A stretch of 64,000 nucleotides of DNA from Sphingomonas bisphenolicum (GCF_024349785.1 NZ_AP018817.1:899501-963500), one strand, 5' to 3'; positions 1 through 9,065 are shown, counted from the first letter of the stretch. The notes: generated by a model not told the origin, from the letters alone. Numbers and translations: made by a program.

Positions 1-625
1 AGCGTTGTGGGCCGATCCCCTTTTCCACCAGCGCATTGGCGATCGCGGCGATCTCATCGGCCGGACGGCTGTCGTCCCACACGCCGTAGCGGAGTCCCAG
101 AAACACGTTCATCCCCATGATCGCCCAGGCATGGACCTCCTCCACGTCGGCGCGGACGTCGCCCTTGTCCGCGGCCGCGCGCAGCCGTCCGGCCATGCGG
201 CTGGCGGTATTTTCATAATGGGCGCGATAGGCGGCCTGATCGACAAATTCGGCCTCGTCGATGATGCGGTAGATTTCCTTGTGCGCGCGCGCGAACTCCA
301 GGAAGCTCAACAGGCCGATGCGTTCGGCGTCGATGCCGTCGCGCGCGGTGGCGATGCGGGGGGACACATAGTCGCGCACCTGCCCCGACATGTCGGCCAC
401 CAGCGCGCGGAAGATGTCGTCCTTGGTGTCGAAATAGGTATAGAAACTGCCCAGCGCGCACCCCGCGCGGCGGGTGATGCCGCTGATCGACCCGTCATGG
501 AAACCCTTTTCGCCAAATTCCGCCGCCGCCGCCGACAGCAGGGCGCGGCGGGTGCGTTCGCCGCGGGCAGTGCGCGGCGTCTTGTCGTCCTTGACGCCGT
601 CTGCCGCCTTGCCGTTTTCGGTCAT
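1..625 (-). CDS. TetR/AcrR family transcriptional regulator (3' end outside window)
   Basis: Reading the minus strand from ATG at 625 gives an uninterrupted frame to the window edge, so about 208 residues are visible and the C-terminus is missing. The N-terminal part (about residues 22-70) is a typical TetR helix-turn-helix: TRRALLSAAAAEFGEKGF, then ITRRAGCALGSFYTYFDTKDD. The rest is the variable ligand-binding domain. A good Shine-Dalgarno (GGGAGAGGG) lies just upstream of the ATG. It is divergent from the TonB receptor gene, and an 8-bp inverted repeat sits between them, so it probably represses the receptor-MFS pair in response to a hydrophobic ligand. The ligand cannot be told from sequence. 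Confidence 0.9.
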   Translation of the reverse strand, partial: MTENGKAADGVKDDKTPRTARGERTRRALLSAAAAEFGEKGFHDGSISGITRRAGCALGSFYTYFDTKDDIFRALVADMSGQVRDYVSPRIATARDGIDAERIGLLSFLEFARAHKEIYRIIDEAEFVDQAAYRAHYENTASRMAGRLRAAADKGDVRADVEEVHAWAIMGMNVFLGLRYGVWDDSRPADEIAAIANALVEKGIGPQR

Positions 626-692
626 GCCCTCTCCCGTAATCCTGTGTTCTTTTTGCCGCATCGCGATGCTCTCGTCACAGACCTCTTATTTG

Positions 693-714
693 AAGTTGAA
701 AGATGGTTCAACTT
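693..714. promoter_or_regulatory. Candidate TetR operator
   Basis: AAGTTGAA, six bases, then TTCAACTT: perfect 8-bp arms in the intergenic region between the divergent TetR and TonB-receptor genes. Size, symmetry and position match operators of TetR-family repressors. Binding by the adjacent regulator is inference. Confidence 0.6.
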
Positions 715-744
715 TCATTATCGAATCGGGCAAGACAGGAGCGA

Positions 745-769
745 CCCGGTGAACCGGGCGCGTTTTTTT
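745..769 (+). terminator. Terminator-like hairpin with T7 tract in the receptor leader
   Basis: CCCGG-TGAA-CCGGG is followed by CGCG and seven T residues, immediately before the receptor Shine-Dalgarno. The stem is only 5 bp (6 with a further wobble) and four bases separate it from the T tract, so termination would be partial at best. It could be an attenuator. No upstream + strand gene needs a terminator here. Confidence 0.35.
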
Positions 770-785
770 CAGGAGAGGACAGCCC

Positions 786-3092
786 ATGAAGGCCCATCAG
801 ACCATCCGCGCTCTTGCCCTGGCGTCCGTCGCCTGGAGCGGCTGCGTCGCGCTGCCGGCGCTGGCGCAGGACAGCGCGCCGGCTGCCGATACGGGCACCG
901 ACATCGTCGTCACCGCCCGCCGCCGCGAGGAAAGCCTGCTGAGCGTGCCGATCGCCGTCAGCGCCTTTTCGGGCGAGACGCTGGAGCGCAGCGGCGCGAT
1001 CGACATTACCGACATTTCCAACGTCACCCCCAACACCACGCTGGAAAATTCGCGCGGCACCAATTCGACGCTGACCGCCTTCATCCGCGGCGTGGGCCAG
1101 CAGGACCCGGTGCCGGGGTTCGAGGCGGGGATCGGCCTCTATCTGGACGACGTCTATCTCAACCGCCCGCAGGCGTCGGTGCTGGATATCTACGATGTCG
1201 AGCGGATCGAAGTGCTGCGCGGGCCGCAGGGTACGCTTTATGGCCGCAACACGATCGGCGGGGCGATCAAATATGTCACCAGGTCGCTGCCCGACCAGTT
1301 CTCGCTCAAGCTGCGCGGCACCTATGGCAGCTATGACCAGGCCGACGGCGTCCTGACCGTCAGCACGCCGATCAGCGACCTGATCCGCGTCGGCGGGTCG
1401 GTGGCGCGGCTGTCGCGCGGCGGCTTCGGCGACAATCTCACGCTGGGCATCGAGAATTACAACAAGGATGTCTGGGCCGGGCGCGGCACGCTGGAGATTG
1501 GCGGCAACGGCCAGCCGGTGCTGATCCGCATCTCGGGCGACTATACCCGCGACAAGTCCAATGCCCGCAACGGCCATCGGCTGATCCCCGGCCTTATTTC
1601 CGGCGCGCCGGTGCTGGACGACGTCTATGATACCCGCGCCGGCCTCAACAATCCCAAGCAGGATGTGAAGGCCTATGGGCTGGCGATGAACATTACCGCC
1701 GAACTATCCGATCATTTCACGCTGCGGTCGATCAGCGCCTGGCGCAAGGATACCAGCTTCACGCCAATCGATTTCGACGCGCTGCCCGCGGTCGATGTCG
1801 ACGTGCCGGCCGTCTATCGCAACGAGCAACTGAGCCAGGAATGGCAGCTTCTCTATGAAAGCGACCGGGTGAAGGGGCTGCTGGGCTTCTATTATCTCGA
1901 CGCGAAGGCGGCGACGTCCTTCGACGTGCTGCTGGGCCTGACGGGCGCAACCATCGGCCTGCCGGGGTTGAATGGCTATACGGCGGGCGATGTGCGGACC
2001 GACACCTGGTCGGTGTTCGGCGACTTCACCTTCGACTTCACCGACCAGATCAGCCTGTCGGTCGGGGGGCGCTACACCAACGACAAGCGCTCGGCCTATA
2101 TCCTCAAGCAAAACCGCATTAGCGGCACCTCGCCGGAATTTGGCGGCGCCGCCCCGATCGTGATCGCCACCGCGACCAATTTCCGCGGCGACCGCACCTT
2201 CAAGGAATTCACGCCGCGCGCGTCGCTGAGCTACAAGCCCGCGCCCGACCAGATGGTCTATGCCTCCTACTCCAAGGGGTTCAAGGGCGGCGGCTTCGAC
2301 CCGCGCGGATCGGGCACGTCGGCGCCGGACAGCAATGGCGACGGGGTGCGCAGCTATCAGGAAATATACGACTTCCTCTCCTTCGACCCGGAAAAGGTCG
2401 ACAGCTATGAAGTCGGCTATAAGGGGTCGTTGTTCGACCGCCGCCTGAGCCTGAGCGTCGCGGGTTTCTACGCCAACTATAGCGACGTGCAGATTCCCGG
2501 ATCGGTTGGCTGCACCGTGGGCGGGGTGCAGAGCTTCTGCGGCATCACCACCAATGCGGCCAAGGCACATATCAAGGGGATCGAGGCGGAAGCCAACGCC
2601 CTGCTGGCGCGCGACTTCGCCGGGGCCGGGTCCAGCCTGCGCTTCGTGGGCGCTCTTGGCTATGTCGATGCGCAATATAAGCGCTTCATCGGTCCGGCGG
2701 GGAACGATGTTTCGGACATCCGCACCTTCCAGAATACGCCCAAATGGACGGTGTCGGGCACGCTGAGCGGCGGCGTGGCGATGGCGGGCGGGTCGCTCGA
2801 CCTGTCGACCACCCTGTCCTATCGCAGCCTGACCCACCAGTTCGAAGTGCCGATCCCGGCGCTCGACCAGCCGGGCTATGCGCTGTGGGACGCCAGCATC
2901 GTGTGGATGTCGGCCGACGATCATTATTCGCTGGGGCTGCACGGCAAGAACCTGACCGACAAGCAGTATATCACGTCGGGCTATAACTATCAGTCGGCCA
3001 CCGGCGTCTCGACGCTGGGCCGGGAAGGCGTGCTGACCGCCTTCTACGGCAATCCGCGACAGGTCTTCGTGACGGGGACGGTGAAATTCTGA
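786..3092 (+). CDS. TonB-dependent outer-membrane receptor
   Basis: 768 residues, the usual size of sphingomonad TonB-dependent receptors. A signal peptide ends near residue 28 (LPALAQ), followed by a TonB-box-like stretch (DIVVTARRREESL). The plug domain carries the hallmark VERIEVLRGPQGTLYGRN, and the rest is a 22-strand barrel ending in the expected terminal Phe (TVKF). It imports a ligand across the outer membrane using TonB-ExbBD energy. A strong Shine-Dalgarno (AGGAGAGGA, 771-779) precedes the ATG. The neighbouring TetR regulator and MFS permease suggest a regulated uptake unit for an organic compound rather than a siderophore, but the substrate is unknown. Confidence 0.95.
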   Translation: MKAHQTIRALALASVAWSGCVALPALAQDSAPAADTGTDIVVTARRREESLLSVPIAVSAFSGETLERSGAIDITDISNVTPNTTLENSRGTNSTLTAFIRGVGQQDPVPGFEAGIGLYLDDVYLNRPQASVLDIYDVERIEVLRGPQGTLYGRNTIGGAIKYVTRSLPDQFSLKLRGTYGSYDQADGVLTVSTPISDLIRVGGSVARLSRGGFGDNLTLGIENYNKDVWAGRGTLEIGGNGQPVLIRISGDYTRDKSNARNGHRLIPGLISGAPVLDDVYDTRAGLNNPKQDVKAYGLAMNITAELSDHFTLRSISAWRKDTSFTPIDFDALPAVDVDVPAVYRNEQLSQEWQLLYESDRVKGLLGFYYLDAKAATSFDVLLGLTGATIGLPGLNGYTAGDVRTDTWSVFGDFTFDFTDQISLSVGGRYTNDKRSAYILKQNRISGTSPEFGGAAPIVIATATNFRGDRTFKEFTPRASLSYKPAPDQMVYASYSKGFKGGGFDPRGSGTSAPDSNGDGVRSYQEIYDFLSFDPEKVDSYEVGYKGSLFDRRLSLSVAGFYANYSDVQIPGSVGCTVGGVQSFCGITTNAAKAHIKGIEAEANALLARDFAGAGSSLRFVGALGYVDAQYKRFIGPAGNDVSDIRTFQNTPKWTVSGTLSGGVAMAGGSLDLSTTLSYRSLTHQFEVPIPALDQPGYALWDASIVWMSADDHYSLGLHGKNLTDKQYITSGYNYQSATGVSTLGREGVLTAFYGNPRQVFVTGTVKF

Positions 3093-3111
3093 TCCTCGTC
3101 CAATCCCTCCG

Positions 3112-3171
3112 GTTCGGTTCGCGCTTGTCGAGAACCCACGCACAACGCTTCTCGACAAGCGCGAACTGAAC
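3112..3171. repeat. Long imperfect palindrome (REP-like), probable bidirectional terminator
   Basis: Two 23-base arms (3112-3134 and 3149-3171) are inverted copies with one mismatch, separated by 14 bases. The arms contain the CGCTTGTCGA core shared with other intergenic repeats in this window. The element lies between the TonB receptor stop and the MFS start. Confidence 0.8.
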
Positions 3172-3190
3172 GGGGATGGGTGAAAGCCTT

Positions 3191-4459
3191 ATGACCGACC
3201 GATCCACCTCTGCCGCCGCGCCTGCCTCCCCCGCCTATCGTGGCATCGTGCTGGCGATGTTGCTGCTCGTCTATACGTTCAACTTTCTCGACCGGCAGAT
3301 ACTGGGCATCCTGGCCGGGCCGATCAAGGCGGAGCTGGGGCTGAGCGATACGCAGCTCGGCGCGCTGGGCGGGATCGCCTTTGCCTTGCTCTATTCGACG
3401 CTGGCGATCCCGCTGGCGTTGCTGGCGGACCGGACCAGCCGGACCTGGGTCATCACCGTGTCGCTCGCCATCTGGAGCGGCTTCACCGCGCTGTGCGGGA
3501 TCGCGAGCAGCTTCACCCAGATGTTCCTGTTCCGCATCGGGGTGGGCGTGGGGGAGGCGGGCGGCGTCGCGCCCTCCTACGCCGTGATCAGCGACTATTT
3601 TCCCGCGCATCAGCGGGCGCGGGCGCTGTCCATCTATTCGCTCGGCATTCCGCTGGGGTCGGCCGGTGGCGTGCTGCTGGGCGGCTATATCGCGCAGGCG
3701 GTGGAGTGGCGCACGGCGTTCATCGCGGTGGGGATCATGGGCATCCTGATCGCGCCGGTCTTTCGGCTGGTGGTGCGCGAACCGGCGCGGCCGGTGCAGG
3801 CGGCCGATGCGGTGCCGGTGTCGGCGGTGTTCGGCATATTGGCGGCCAAGCGCAGCTTCTGGTTCCTGGCGCTGGGCGCGGCGTGCAGTTCGATGTGCGG
3901 CTATGGCGTGGCCTTCTGGCTGCCCAGCCTGCTGATGCGCAGCTTTGGCCTGGACATATTGGGGGCGGGGCAGTTTCTGGGTGGATTGCTGCTGATCGGC
4001 GGGGTGGCGGGCGTGCTGCTGGGCGGCTGGCTGGGCGACGCCATGGGTGGCAAGGACAAGGCCTATTATGCCTGGGTGCCGGCGGTCAGCTATGTTGTGG
4101 GGATGCCGCTGTTCGTGGTGGGCGTGCTGTCGGGCAGCGTCGGTTTCGCCTTCGCGCTGTTCCTGATCCCGCAGGCTCTGGTCTATGTCTGGCTGGGGCC
4201 GGTGCTGACCGCGGTCCAGCATCTCGTCCCCGCCCATATGCGGGCGAGTGCGGCGGCGAGCTTCCTGTTGATCAACAATCTGGTCGGGCTGGGGCTGGGG
4301 TCGTGGAGCGTGGGCGCGCTGTCGGATGCGCTGACGCCGACCTATGGGGCGGAGGCGCTGCGCTATGCGATCGTCGCGGCGCTGGGCTTCTACCTGCTCG
4401 CCGGACTGTTCATGGCGCTGGCGGGCAAGGCGCTGCGCAAGGATTGGGTGGCGGCGTAA
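3191..4459 (+). CDS. MFS transporter, spinster-like
   Basis: 422 residues from the second ATG; an in-frame ATG at 3176 is possible but lies against the upstream palindrome. About 12 hydrophobic segments are visible. The first carries the LVYTFNFLDRQILGIL signature of spinster-like MFS permeases that often pair with TonB receptors in sphingomonads. The MFS loop motif (LADRTSRTW) follows TM2. It sits in the inner membrane and probably carries the compound delivered by the upstream receptor, although export is not excluded. It is co-oriented with the receptor, with a REP-like palindrome between them that could lower its expression. Confidence 0.88.
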   Translation: MTDRSTSAAAPASPAYRGIVLAMLLLVYTFNFLDRQILGILAGPIKAELGLSDTQLGALGGIAFALLYSTLAIPLALLADRTSRTWVITVSLAIWSGFTALCGIASSFTQMFLFRIGVGVGEAGGVAPSYAVISDYFPAHQRARALSIYSLGIPLGSAGGVLLGGYIAQAVEWRTAFIAVGIMGILIAPVFRLVVREPARPVQAADAVPVSAVFGILAAKRSFWFLALGAACSSMCGYGVAFWLPSLLMRSFGLDILGAGQFLGGLLLIGGVAGVLLGGWLGDAMGGKDKAYYAWVPAVSYVVGMPLFVVGVLSGSVGFAFALFLIPQALVYVWLGPVLTAVQHLVPAHMRASAAASFLLINNLVGLGLGSWSVGALSDALTPTYGAEALRYAIVAALGFYLLAGLFMALAGKALRKDWVAA

Positions 4460-4469
4460 CGCCACATCC

Positions 4470-4524
4470 TGTTCGGGCTTCGACTTCGCTCAGCCATGCC
4501 CTTCGACAAGCGCAGGGCGAACGG
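4470..4524. repeat. REP-like inverted repeat (CTTCGACAAGC family)
   Basis: GTTCGGGCTTCGACTTCGCTC faces CCCTTCGACAAGCGCAGGG and CGAAC, forming an imperfect stem-loop in the MFS-prfC gap. Related copies occur at 6342, 17310 and 24572. Confidence 0.7.
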
Positions 4525-4661
4525 AAAAGACGTGGGTGCAGCGGAGGTCGGGCCACCGTTTGAGACAGGGAGTGCGACGGTTGCAGCGATAGGATGGCTT
4601 TCGTGAATGGGCAGAAGCAATGGCGCCATTCATGATTTTTGTGCACTAGTAGATATGTGGT

Positions 4662-4727
4662 GTGTTCCCGCGAAGGCGGGAACCCAGCTCTGCCGTCGGA
4701 ACTGGGCTCCCGCCTTCGCGGGAGCAC
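4662..4727. repeat. Twin palindromic repeat (TCCCGC..GCGGGA family)
   Basis: Two 26-base palindromic units (GTTCCCGCGAAGGCGGGAAC and GCTCCCGCCTTCGCGGGAGC cores) lie head to head, 24 of 26 bases complementary. They sit between the convergent MFS and prfC genes and are followed by a T-rich run. The element probably acts as a bidirectional terminator. Related units occur at 57301 and 63333. Confidence 0.75.
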
Positions 4728-4735
4728 GTTGTTTT

Positions 4736-6313
4736 TTAACGCTCTTTCGTCGCGCTGAACTTCACCTTGGGGTGGCGTTCCTGCTGGTAGCCGATGTCCC
4801 ACGCGCTGCGGGCCATGAAGACGAGGTTGCCGTCGCGGTCCTTGGCCATGTTGCTGACATTATGGCCGACCAGTTCCTTGACCGCCGCGTCGTCGCCGCT
4901 GATCCAGCGGGCGGTGTCGAAGGGCGACTGTTCGAGGCCTGCTGCGACCTTATATTCGGCCTCCAGGCGGGAAATCAGCACTTCGAGCTGAAGCTGGCCG
5001 ACGACGCCAACGATCCAGTTGCTGCCGATTTCGGGATAGAAGACCTGGATCACGCCCTCTTCGGACAGGTCGTCCAGCGCCTTGCGCAATTGCTTGGTCT
5101 TGGTCGGGTCTTTGAGCTGGACGCGGCGCAGGATTTCGGGTGCGAAATTGGGCAGGCCGGTGAAGCGCAGGCCGGGCTTTTCGGACAGGGTGTCGCCCAC
5201 GCGCAGCGCGCCATGATTGGGGATGCCGATGATGTCGCCGGGAAAGGCTTCGTCCGCCAGTTCGCGGTCCTGCGCGAAGAAGAGGATCGGTGAGTGGACG
5301 GCGAGCGGCTTGCCCGATCCGCTGGGGGTCAGCTTCATGCCGCGTTTGAACTTGCCCGAGACGAGGCGCATGAAGGCGATGCGGTCGCGGTGCATCGGGT
5401 CCATATTGGCCTGCACCTTGAAGATGAAGCCGGTGACTTCGTTGTTTTCCGGCTCGATCGCGGCGGGTTCGGCCGGTTGGGCGCGCGGCGGCGGGGCGTG
5501 CTGGCCGAGCGCGTCGATCAGTTCGGTGACGCCGAACAGCTTCAATGCGGACCCGAAATAGACCGGGGTCAGGTCGCCTGCGCGATAGCGGTCGAGATCG
5601 AAATGGGCATAGCCGCCCTGCGCCAGTTCGGCTTCCTCGCGCAGTTTTTCCAGCGCGTGGGGCGAGAGATGATCGGCCAGTTTCGGATCGTCCAGGCCGC
5701 TGAACTGGTGGCGGGTGCCGTCAAATTCCTTGGACGGGCCGGTGGGCTGCATCAGGCGGTTGGTGGCGAAGTCGTAGATACCTTCGAACTCGCCGCCCAT
5801 GCCGGCGGGCCAGCTCATCGGGCAGACGTCGAGCTGGAGCTGGTCGGCGACCTCGTCCAGCAGGCCGAAGGTTTCGCGGCCTTCGCGATCGACCTTGTTG
5901 ACGAAGGTGATGATGGGGACGTTGCGCAGGCGGCAGACTTCGAACAGCTTGCGGGTCTGCGGCTCGATCCCCTTGGCGGCGTCGATCACCATGACGGCGG
6001 AATCGACGGCGGTCAGGGTGCGATAGGTGTCTTCCGAAAAATCTTCATGGCCCGGCGTGTCGAGCAGGTTGAAGGTGATCGTCTCGCCATCGCGGGTGCG
6101 TTCGAACGTCATGACCGAGGAGGTGACGGAGATGCCGCGCTGCTGCTCGATCTTCATCCAGTCGGAGCGGGCGCGGCGGTTCGCGCCGCGCGCCTTGACT
6201 TCGCCCGCGAGATGGATGGCGCCGCCTTCCAGCAGCAGCTTTTCGGTGAGCGTGGTTTTGCCGGCGTCCGGGTGGGAAATGATCGCGAAGGTGCGGCGGG
6301 ATGGAATGGTCAT
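4736..6313 (-). CDS. prfC: Peptide chain release factor 3
   Basis: 525 residues, matching RF3 of other bacteria. This translational GTPase removes RF1 or RF2 from the ribosome after peptide release. The G domain is at the N-terminus: P-loop SHPDAGKTTLTEKLL, switch II DTPGHEDFSEDTYRTL (the RF3-specific form) and NKVD for guanine recognition. Domain 2 and the RF3 C-terminal domain (EVLISRLEAEYKVAAGLE) follow. It is monocistronic, flanked by repeats on both sides. Confidence 0.97.
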   Translation of the reverse strand: MTIPSRRTFAIISHPDAGKTTLTEKLLLEGGAIHLAGEVKARGANRRARSDWMKIEQQRGISVTSSVMTFERTRDGETITFNLLDTPGHEDFSEDTYRTLTAVDSAVMVIDAAKGIEPQTRKLFEVCRLRNVPIITFVNKVDREGRETFGLLDEVADQLQLDVCPMSWPAGMGGEFEGIYDFATNRLMQPTGPSKEFDGTRHQFSGLDDPKLADHLSPHALEKLREEAELAQGGYAHFDLDRYRAGDLTPVYFGSALKLFGVTELIDALGQHAPPPRAQPAEPAAIEPENNEVTGFIFKVQANMDPMHRDRIAFMRLVSGKFKRGMKLTPSGSGKPLAVHSPILFFAQDRELADEAFPGDIIGIPNHGALRVGDTLSEKPGLRFTGLPNFAPEILRRVQLKDPTKTKQLRKALDDLSEEGVIQVFYPEIGSNWIVGVVGQLQLEVLISRLEAEYKVAAGLEQSPFDTARWISGDDAAVKELVGHNVSNMAKDRDGNLVFMARSAWDIGYQQERHPKVKFSATKER

Positions 6314-6341
6314 GATGATTTTCTAACCGAAATAAATAAAC

Positions 6342-6438
6342 CCGTTCGGGCTGAGCGAAGTCGAAGCCTGCCACTGAGCGGAGCGAAGTGCCTTCACTTC
6401 GTTCAGGCGTGCCCTTCGACTTCGCTCAGGGCGAACGG
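6342..6438. repeat. REP-like inverted repeat pair
   Basis: CCGTTCGGGCTGAGCGAAGTC at the left and CTTCGACTTCGCTCAGGGCG plus AACGG at the right are inverted copies, with a partial third unit between them. The element lies between prfC and the aldose epimerase gene. Confidence 0.75.
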
Positions 6439-6455
6439 AAACTGAAAAGCGCCCG

Positions 6456-7346
6456 TTACACGTCCACCAACGTCACGTCCATGCGGAAGGATCGGCTGTC
6501 GCCGGGCAGCAGGCACAATATGCCCTGCTTGTCCCAGACATCGCCGGTAAAGCCTACAAGGTCGGCCATGCCGGCCCAGGGTTCGACGCACAGATAATGG
6601 GCGCCCGGTTTCTGCCACAGGCCGAGCCAGGGGGTGTCGGGGAAATCGATCTTGAGGTGCGGCTGGCCGGCTACGCCCCAGGTTAGGGAGCGGCTGGCGA
6701 GGTCGTCCCAGATCAGGGCGTCGCCTTCGAATAGGGCGTGGGTGGGGATGAGCGTGTCGCCCTCCACTGGGGATGGGAAGCTTTCGCGGGCAATGAGGCC
6801 GGGTTCATGGCCGACCTTGCGGATCGGGGCGGGTTCGGGCTGCTCGAAGACGATGCGGTGATCCTCCGCCGCGCCGCCATAGGGCAGCGGCCAGGCGAAG
6901 GCGGGGTGGTAGCCGAAGCTGAACGGCATGACCGTTTCGCCCCGGTTCGTGACGGTCGCGGTCATGCATAGCGTCGCGCCTTCGATGGCAAAGGCCATGT
7001 CGAGGCGGAAGTCGAAGGGATAGGCGGCGCGCGTCGCGCTGTCCGCTTCCAGCCGCAGGAACAGCCGGTCGTCGTCCTGCTCGACGACTAGGAAGGGGTT
7101 GCGGCGCGCGAAGCCGTGCTGGGGCATCGGATAATCCTGCCCGTCCAGCCGATAGACGTCGCCGCGCGACCGGCCGACGAAGGGGAAGAGCAAGGGGGCG
7201 TGGCCGGTCCACCAGCGCGGGTCGGCGTCGGTCATCAATTCGCGCCCGGCGGCGTCCTTGAGCGACCAGAGTTCCGCGCCCAGGGGATCGATGGCGGCGG
7301 AGAGCGCGGACGAGGCGATGGTGCAGCGCGCGTCGGATCGGGACAA
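6456..7346 (-). CDS. Aldose 1-epimerase family protein (LacX-like)
   Basis: 296 residues from a TTG start at 7346, chosen because AGGAGA lies 6 bases upstream and the encoded protein then begins close to the conserved region (IASSALSAAIDPLGAELWSL). The frame stays open upstream but encodes basic low-complexity sequence. The galactose-mutarotase fold is recognisable from FPFVGRSRGDVYRLDG, the ..PQHGFARR motif carrying the catalytic His, SFGYHPAFAWPL and the C-terminal EPWAGMADL. It should interconvert alpha and beta anomers of a sugar in the cytoplasm; the specific sugar is unknown. Confidence 0.85.
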   Translation of the reverse strand: MSRSDARCTIASSALSAAIDPLGAELWSLKDAAGRELMTDADPRWWTGHAPLLFPFVGRSRGDVYRLDGQDYPMPQHGFARRNPFLVVEQDDDRLFLRLEADSATRAAYPFDFRLDMAFAIEGATLCMTATVTNRGETVMPFSFGYHPAFAWPLPYGGAAEDHRIVFEQPEPAPIRKVGHEPGLIARESFPSPVEGDTLIPTHALFEGDALIWDDLASRSLTWGVAGQPHLKIDFPDTPWLGLWQKPGAHYLCVEPWAGMADLVGFTGDVWDKQGILCLLPGDSRSFRMDVTLVDV

Positions 7347-7471
7347 GAAGCATCTCCTGCGGGATGGAGCCTGCCGCATAGCGCGGGGGCGGCGACTTGT
7401 CTTGCGCCACAATCGTTTCGGTCCGGAACCGACATGGCGCGTCGCTGGTTTGACAAACCGGGAGGACGACC

Positions 7472-8023
7472 ATGAAATTGACGACCATGACTATTGCCCT
7501 GACCATGTTGGTGCCGGGCGCGGCGCTGGCCCAGGCGCCGGCGAAACCGGAGCAGGCCAAGCAGGAAGCGGCCAGGCAGGAGGCGGCTGGGCAGGAACCG
7601 GAAAAGCGCCGCGACGGCACGCTGGACAAGGCCGGCAACATCGCCACCCAGCCGGCGCGCGACATCGGCCTGGACAAGGACGAGATTCCGCCCGTGCTGC
7701 TGAAAGCGGTGGAAAATCCCTATGCCGCCCCGCCGTCGCGCACGTGCAAGGGGCTGAAGGCGTCGCTCGCCGAACTCAACGCCGTGCTGGGCGAGGATTT
7801 TACCGTCGGCGCGAAGGCGAACGAGAATCGGACCGGCAAGATCGCCGAGGCGGTCGGCAAGACGATCGTCAATTCGCTCATCCCGTTCCGCGGGCTGGTG
7901 CGCGAGATCAGCGGCGCGGCCCCGGCCGAGCGGCGCTTGCAGGCGGCGGTGACGGCGGGCGTCGCGCGGCGCGGCTATCTGCGCGGGCAGGCGGCGGCCA
8001 AGGGGTGCAAGGTCACGAGCTGA
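7472..8023 (+). CDS. Secreted protein of unknown function
   Basis: 183 residues with a clear signal peptide (cleavage after GAALAQ, about residue 21). A low-complexity Lys/Gln/Glu/Ala-rich spacer (about residues 22-48) follows, and then a folded-looking region. Two Cys residues in the mature protein (SRTCKGL and the C-terminal GCKVTS) could form a disulfide. A mid-region (GKTIVNSLIPFRGLVREISG) is mildly hydrophobic. The gene is divergent from the aldose epimerase and ends 69 bases before sufE. I do not recognise the family; it is probably periplasmic. Confidence 0.75.
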   Translation: MKLTTMTIALTMLVPGAALAQAPAKPEQAKQEAARQEAAGQEPEKRRDGTLDKAGNIATQPARDIGLDKDEIPPVLLKAVENPYAAPPSRTCKGLKASLAELNAVLGEDFTVGAKANENRTGKIAEAVGKTIVNSLIPFRGLVREISGAAPAERRLQAAVTAGVARRGYLRGQAAAKGCKVTS

Positions 8024-8092
8024 TCGACATTCCGCCCAGGCGGGCCTGCAAAGCGGGTTCCGCTTTCTGCATTTGCCCCTATATGGGCGGCC

Positions 8093-8509
8093 ATGACCGA
8101 CCAGCCCCATCTCGCCGATCTCCAGGAAGACTATGCATTTCTGGACGCGGACGATCGCTATCGCCTGCTGATCGACCTGGGGCGCGGGCTGGAGGATATG
8201 CCCGACGCGCTCAAGACCGACGCGACCCTGGTGCGCGGCTGTTCGGCGGCGGTGTGGGTCTATCCCACCGTCCTCGATGATGGCCGGCTGCATTTCCTGG
8301 CGGACAGCAATGCCGCGATCACCAAGGGGATCATCGCGCTGGTGCTGCTGACCGTGCAGGACCGCGCGCCGGCCGAGATCGCGGCGGCGGACATAGAGGG
8401 CGCGCTGGCGCCGTTCGATCTCAAGAATCAACTCAGTTCCAACCGCACCCAAGGCATTCCCAACATGATCGCGCTGATCCGCGATACGGCCGCCCGTTAC
8501 ACCGCTTAA
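8093..8509 (+). CDS. sufE: Cysteine desulfuration protein SufE
   Basis: 138 residues, typical of SufE. It accepts persulfide sulfur from SufS and passes it to the SufBCD scaffold. The conserved active-site cysteine is Cys50 in LVRGCSAAVWV, within the family signature that also contains DRYRLLIDLGRGL, GIIALVLL and the C-terminal SSNRTQGIPNMIALIR. It is encoded about 5.7 kb away from the main suf operon (13.8-20.2 kb), so it is probably regulated separately. Confidence 0.93.
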   Translation: MTDQPHLADLQEDYAFLDADDRYRLLIDLGRGLEDMPDALKTDATLVRGCSAAVWVYPTVLDDGRLHFLADSNAAITKGIIALVLLTVQDRAPAEIAAADIEGALAPFDLKNQLSSNRTQGIPNMIALIRDTAARYTA

Positions 8510-8570
8510 GGAAACTCCCGGCCGGTTCAGACATTGTCCTTCCGTAACCATATCGGAAGGACAGGACGCA

Positions 8571-9065
8571 ATGCGCGCCATCATGATGATCGCAGCCGTC
8601 GCCACGCTGGCGGCCTGCGGCGACAAGACATCCAAGGAACCGACCCAGCGCGAGCAGATCGGCCAGGTCTGGAAATATGAGGGCGGCGAGGGCGGCAAGC
8701 CCAAGGTCGCCTATATCGGCAGCGCCAACAGCGTGCAGACGATGACCGCGCCCGACACTTTCTCGGTCCTGCTGGTCCAGCCGCTCAAGGAAGGCGGCGC
8801 GGACGTAACGGTCAAGCTGGTCGGCGCGCCCTTCACCTGCGACCTGTCGGATTGCCGGATCACGGCCACCACCGACGACGGCAAGCGCCACGAATGGCAG
8901 GGGCGGATGGCGACCAATGACGACGGTATCGCGATCGCGCCATCGCAGGGGGCCTATGATGTGATCAGGAAGGCCAAGAGCGTGAAGGTCGACCTGGTGG
9001 TGGACGGCAAGGCGCAGACCGCGCCGTTCGACTTCAACGTCGCGGGGCTGGATTTGAAGGGGTGA
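8571..9065 (+). CDS. Putative lipoprotein of unknown function
   Basis: 164 residues beginning with a short lipoprotein signal and lipobox (TLAAC, Cys17), so it should be acylated and membrane-anchored. The mature part is small and beta-rich by appearance (KVAYIGSANSVQTM, FSVLLVQPL, VKVDLVVDGKAQTAPFDF), with one Cys pair (FTCDLSDCRI) that could be disulfide-bonded. ATG follows a weak GGACAGGACG Shine-Dalgarno. No family recognised. Confidence 0.75.
   Translation: MRAIMMIAAVATLAACGDKTSKEPTQREQIGQVWKYEGGEGGKPKVAYIGSANSVQTMTAPDTFSVLLVQPLKEGGADVTVKLVGAPFTCDLSDCRITATTDDGKRHEWQGRMATNDDGIAIAPSQGAYDVIRKAKSVKVDLVVDGKAQTAPFDFNVAGLDLKG

Noticed and set aside
1704..3158. Long open frame on the minus strand opposite the TonB receptor
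   Set aside because: Rich in Arg/Ala/Gly/His without any domain, and fully antisense to a clear TonB receptor; typical of antisense frames in high-GC genes.
3044..4465. 473-codon open frame opposite the MFS transporter
   Set aside because: Extremely rich in Gln/His/Arg, no fold features, antisense to a convincing permease.
4662..4727. Short palindromic units as a CRISPR array
   Set aside because: Only two inverted units with no regular spacers; this is a REP-type twin repeat.
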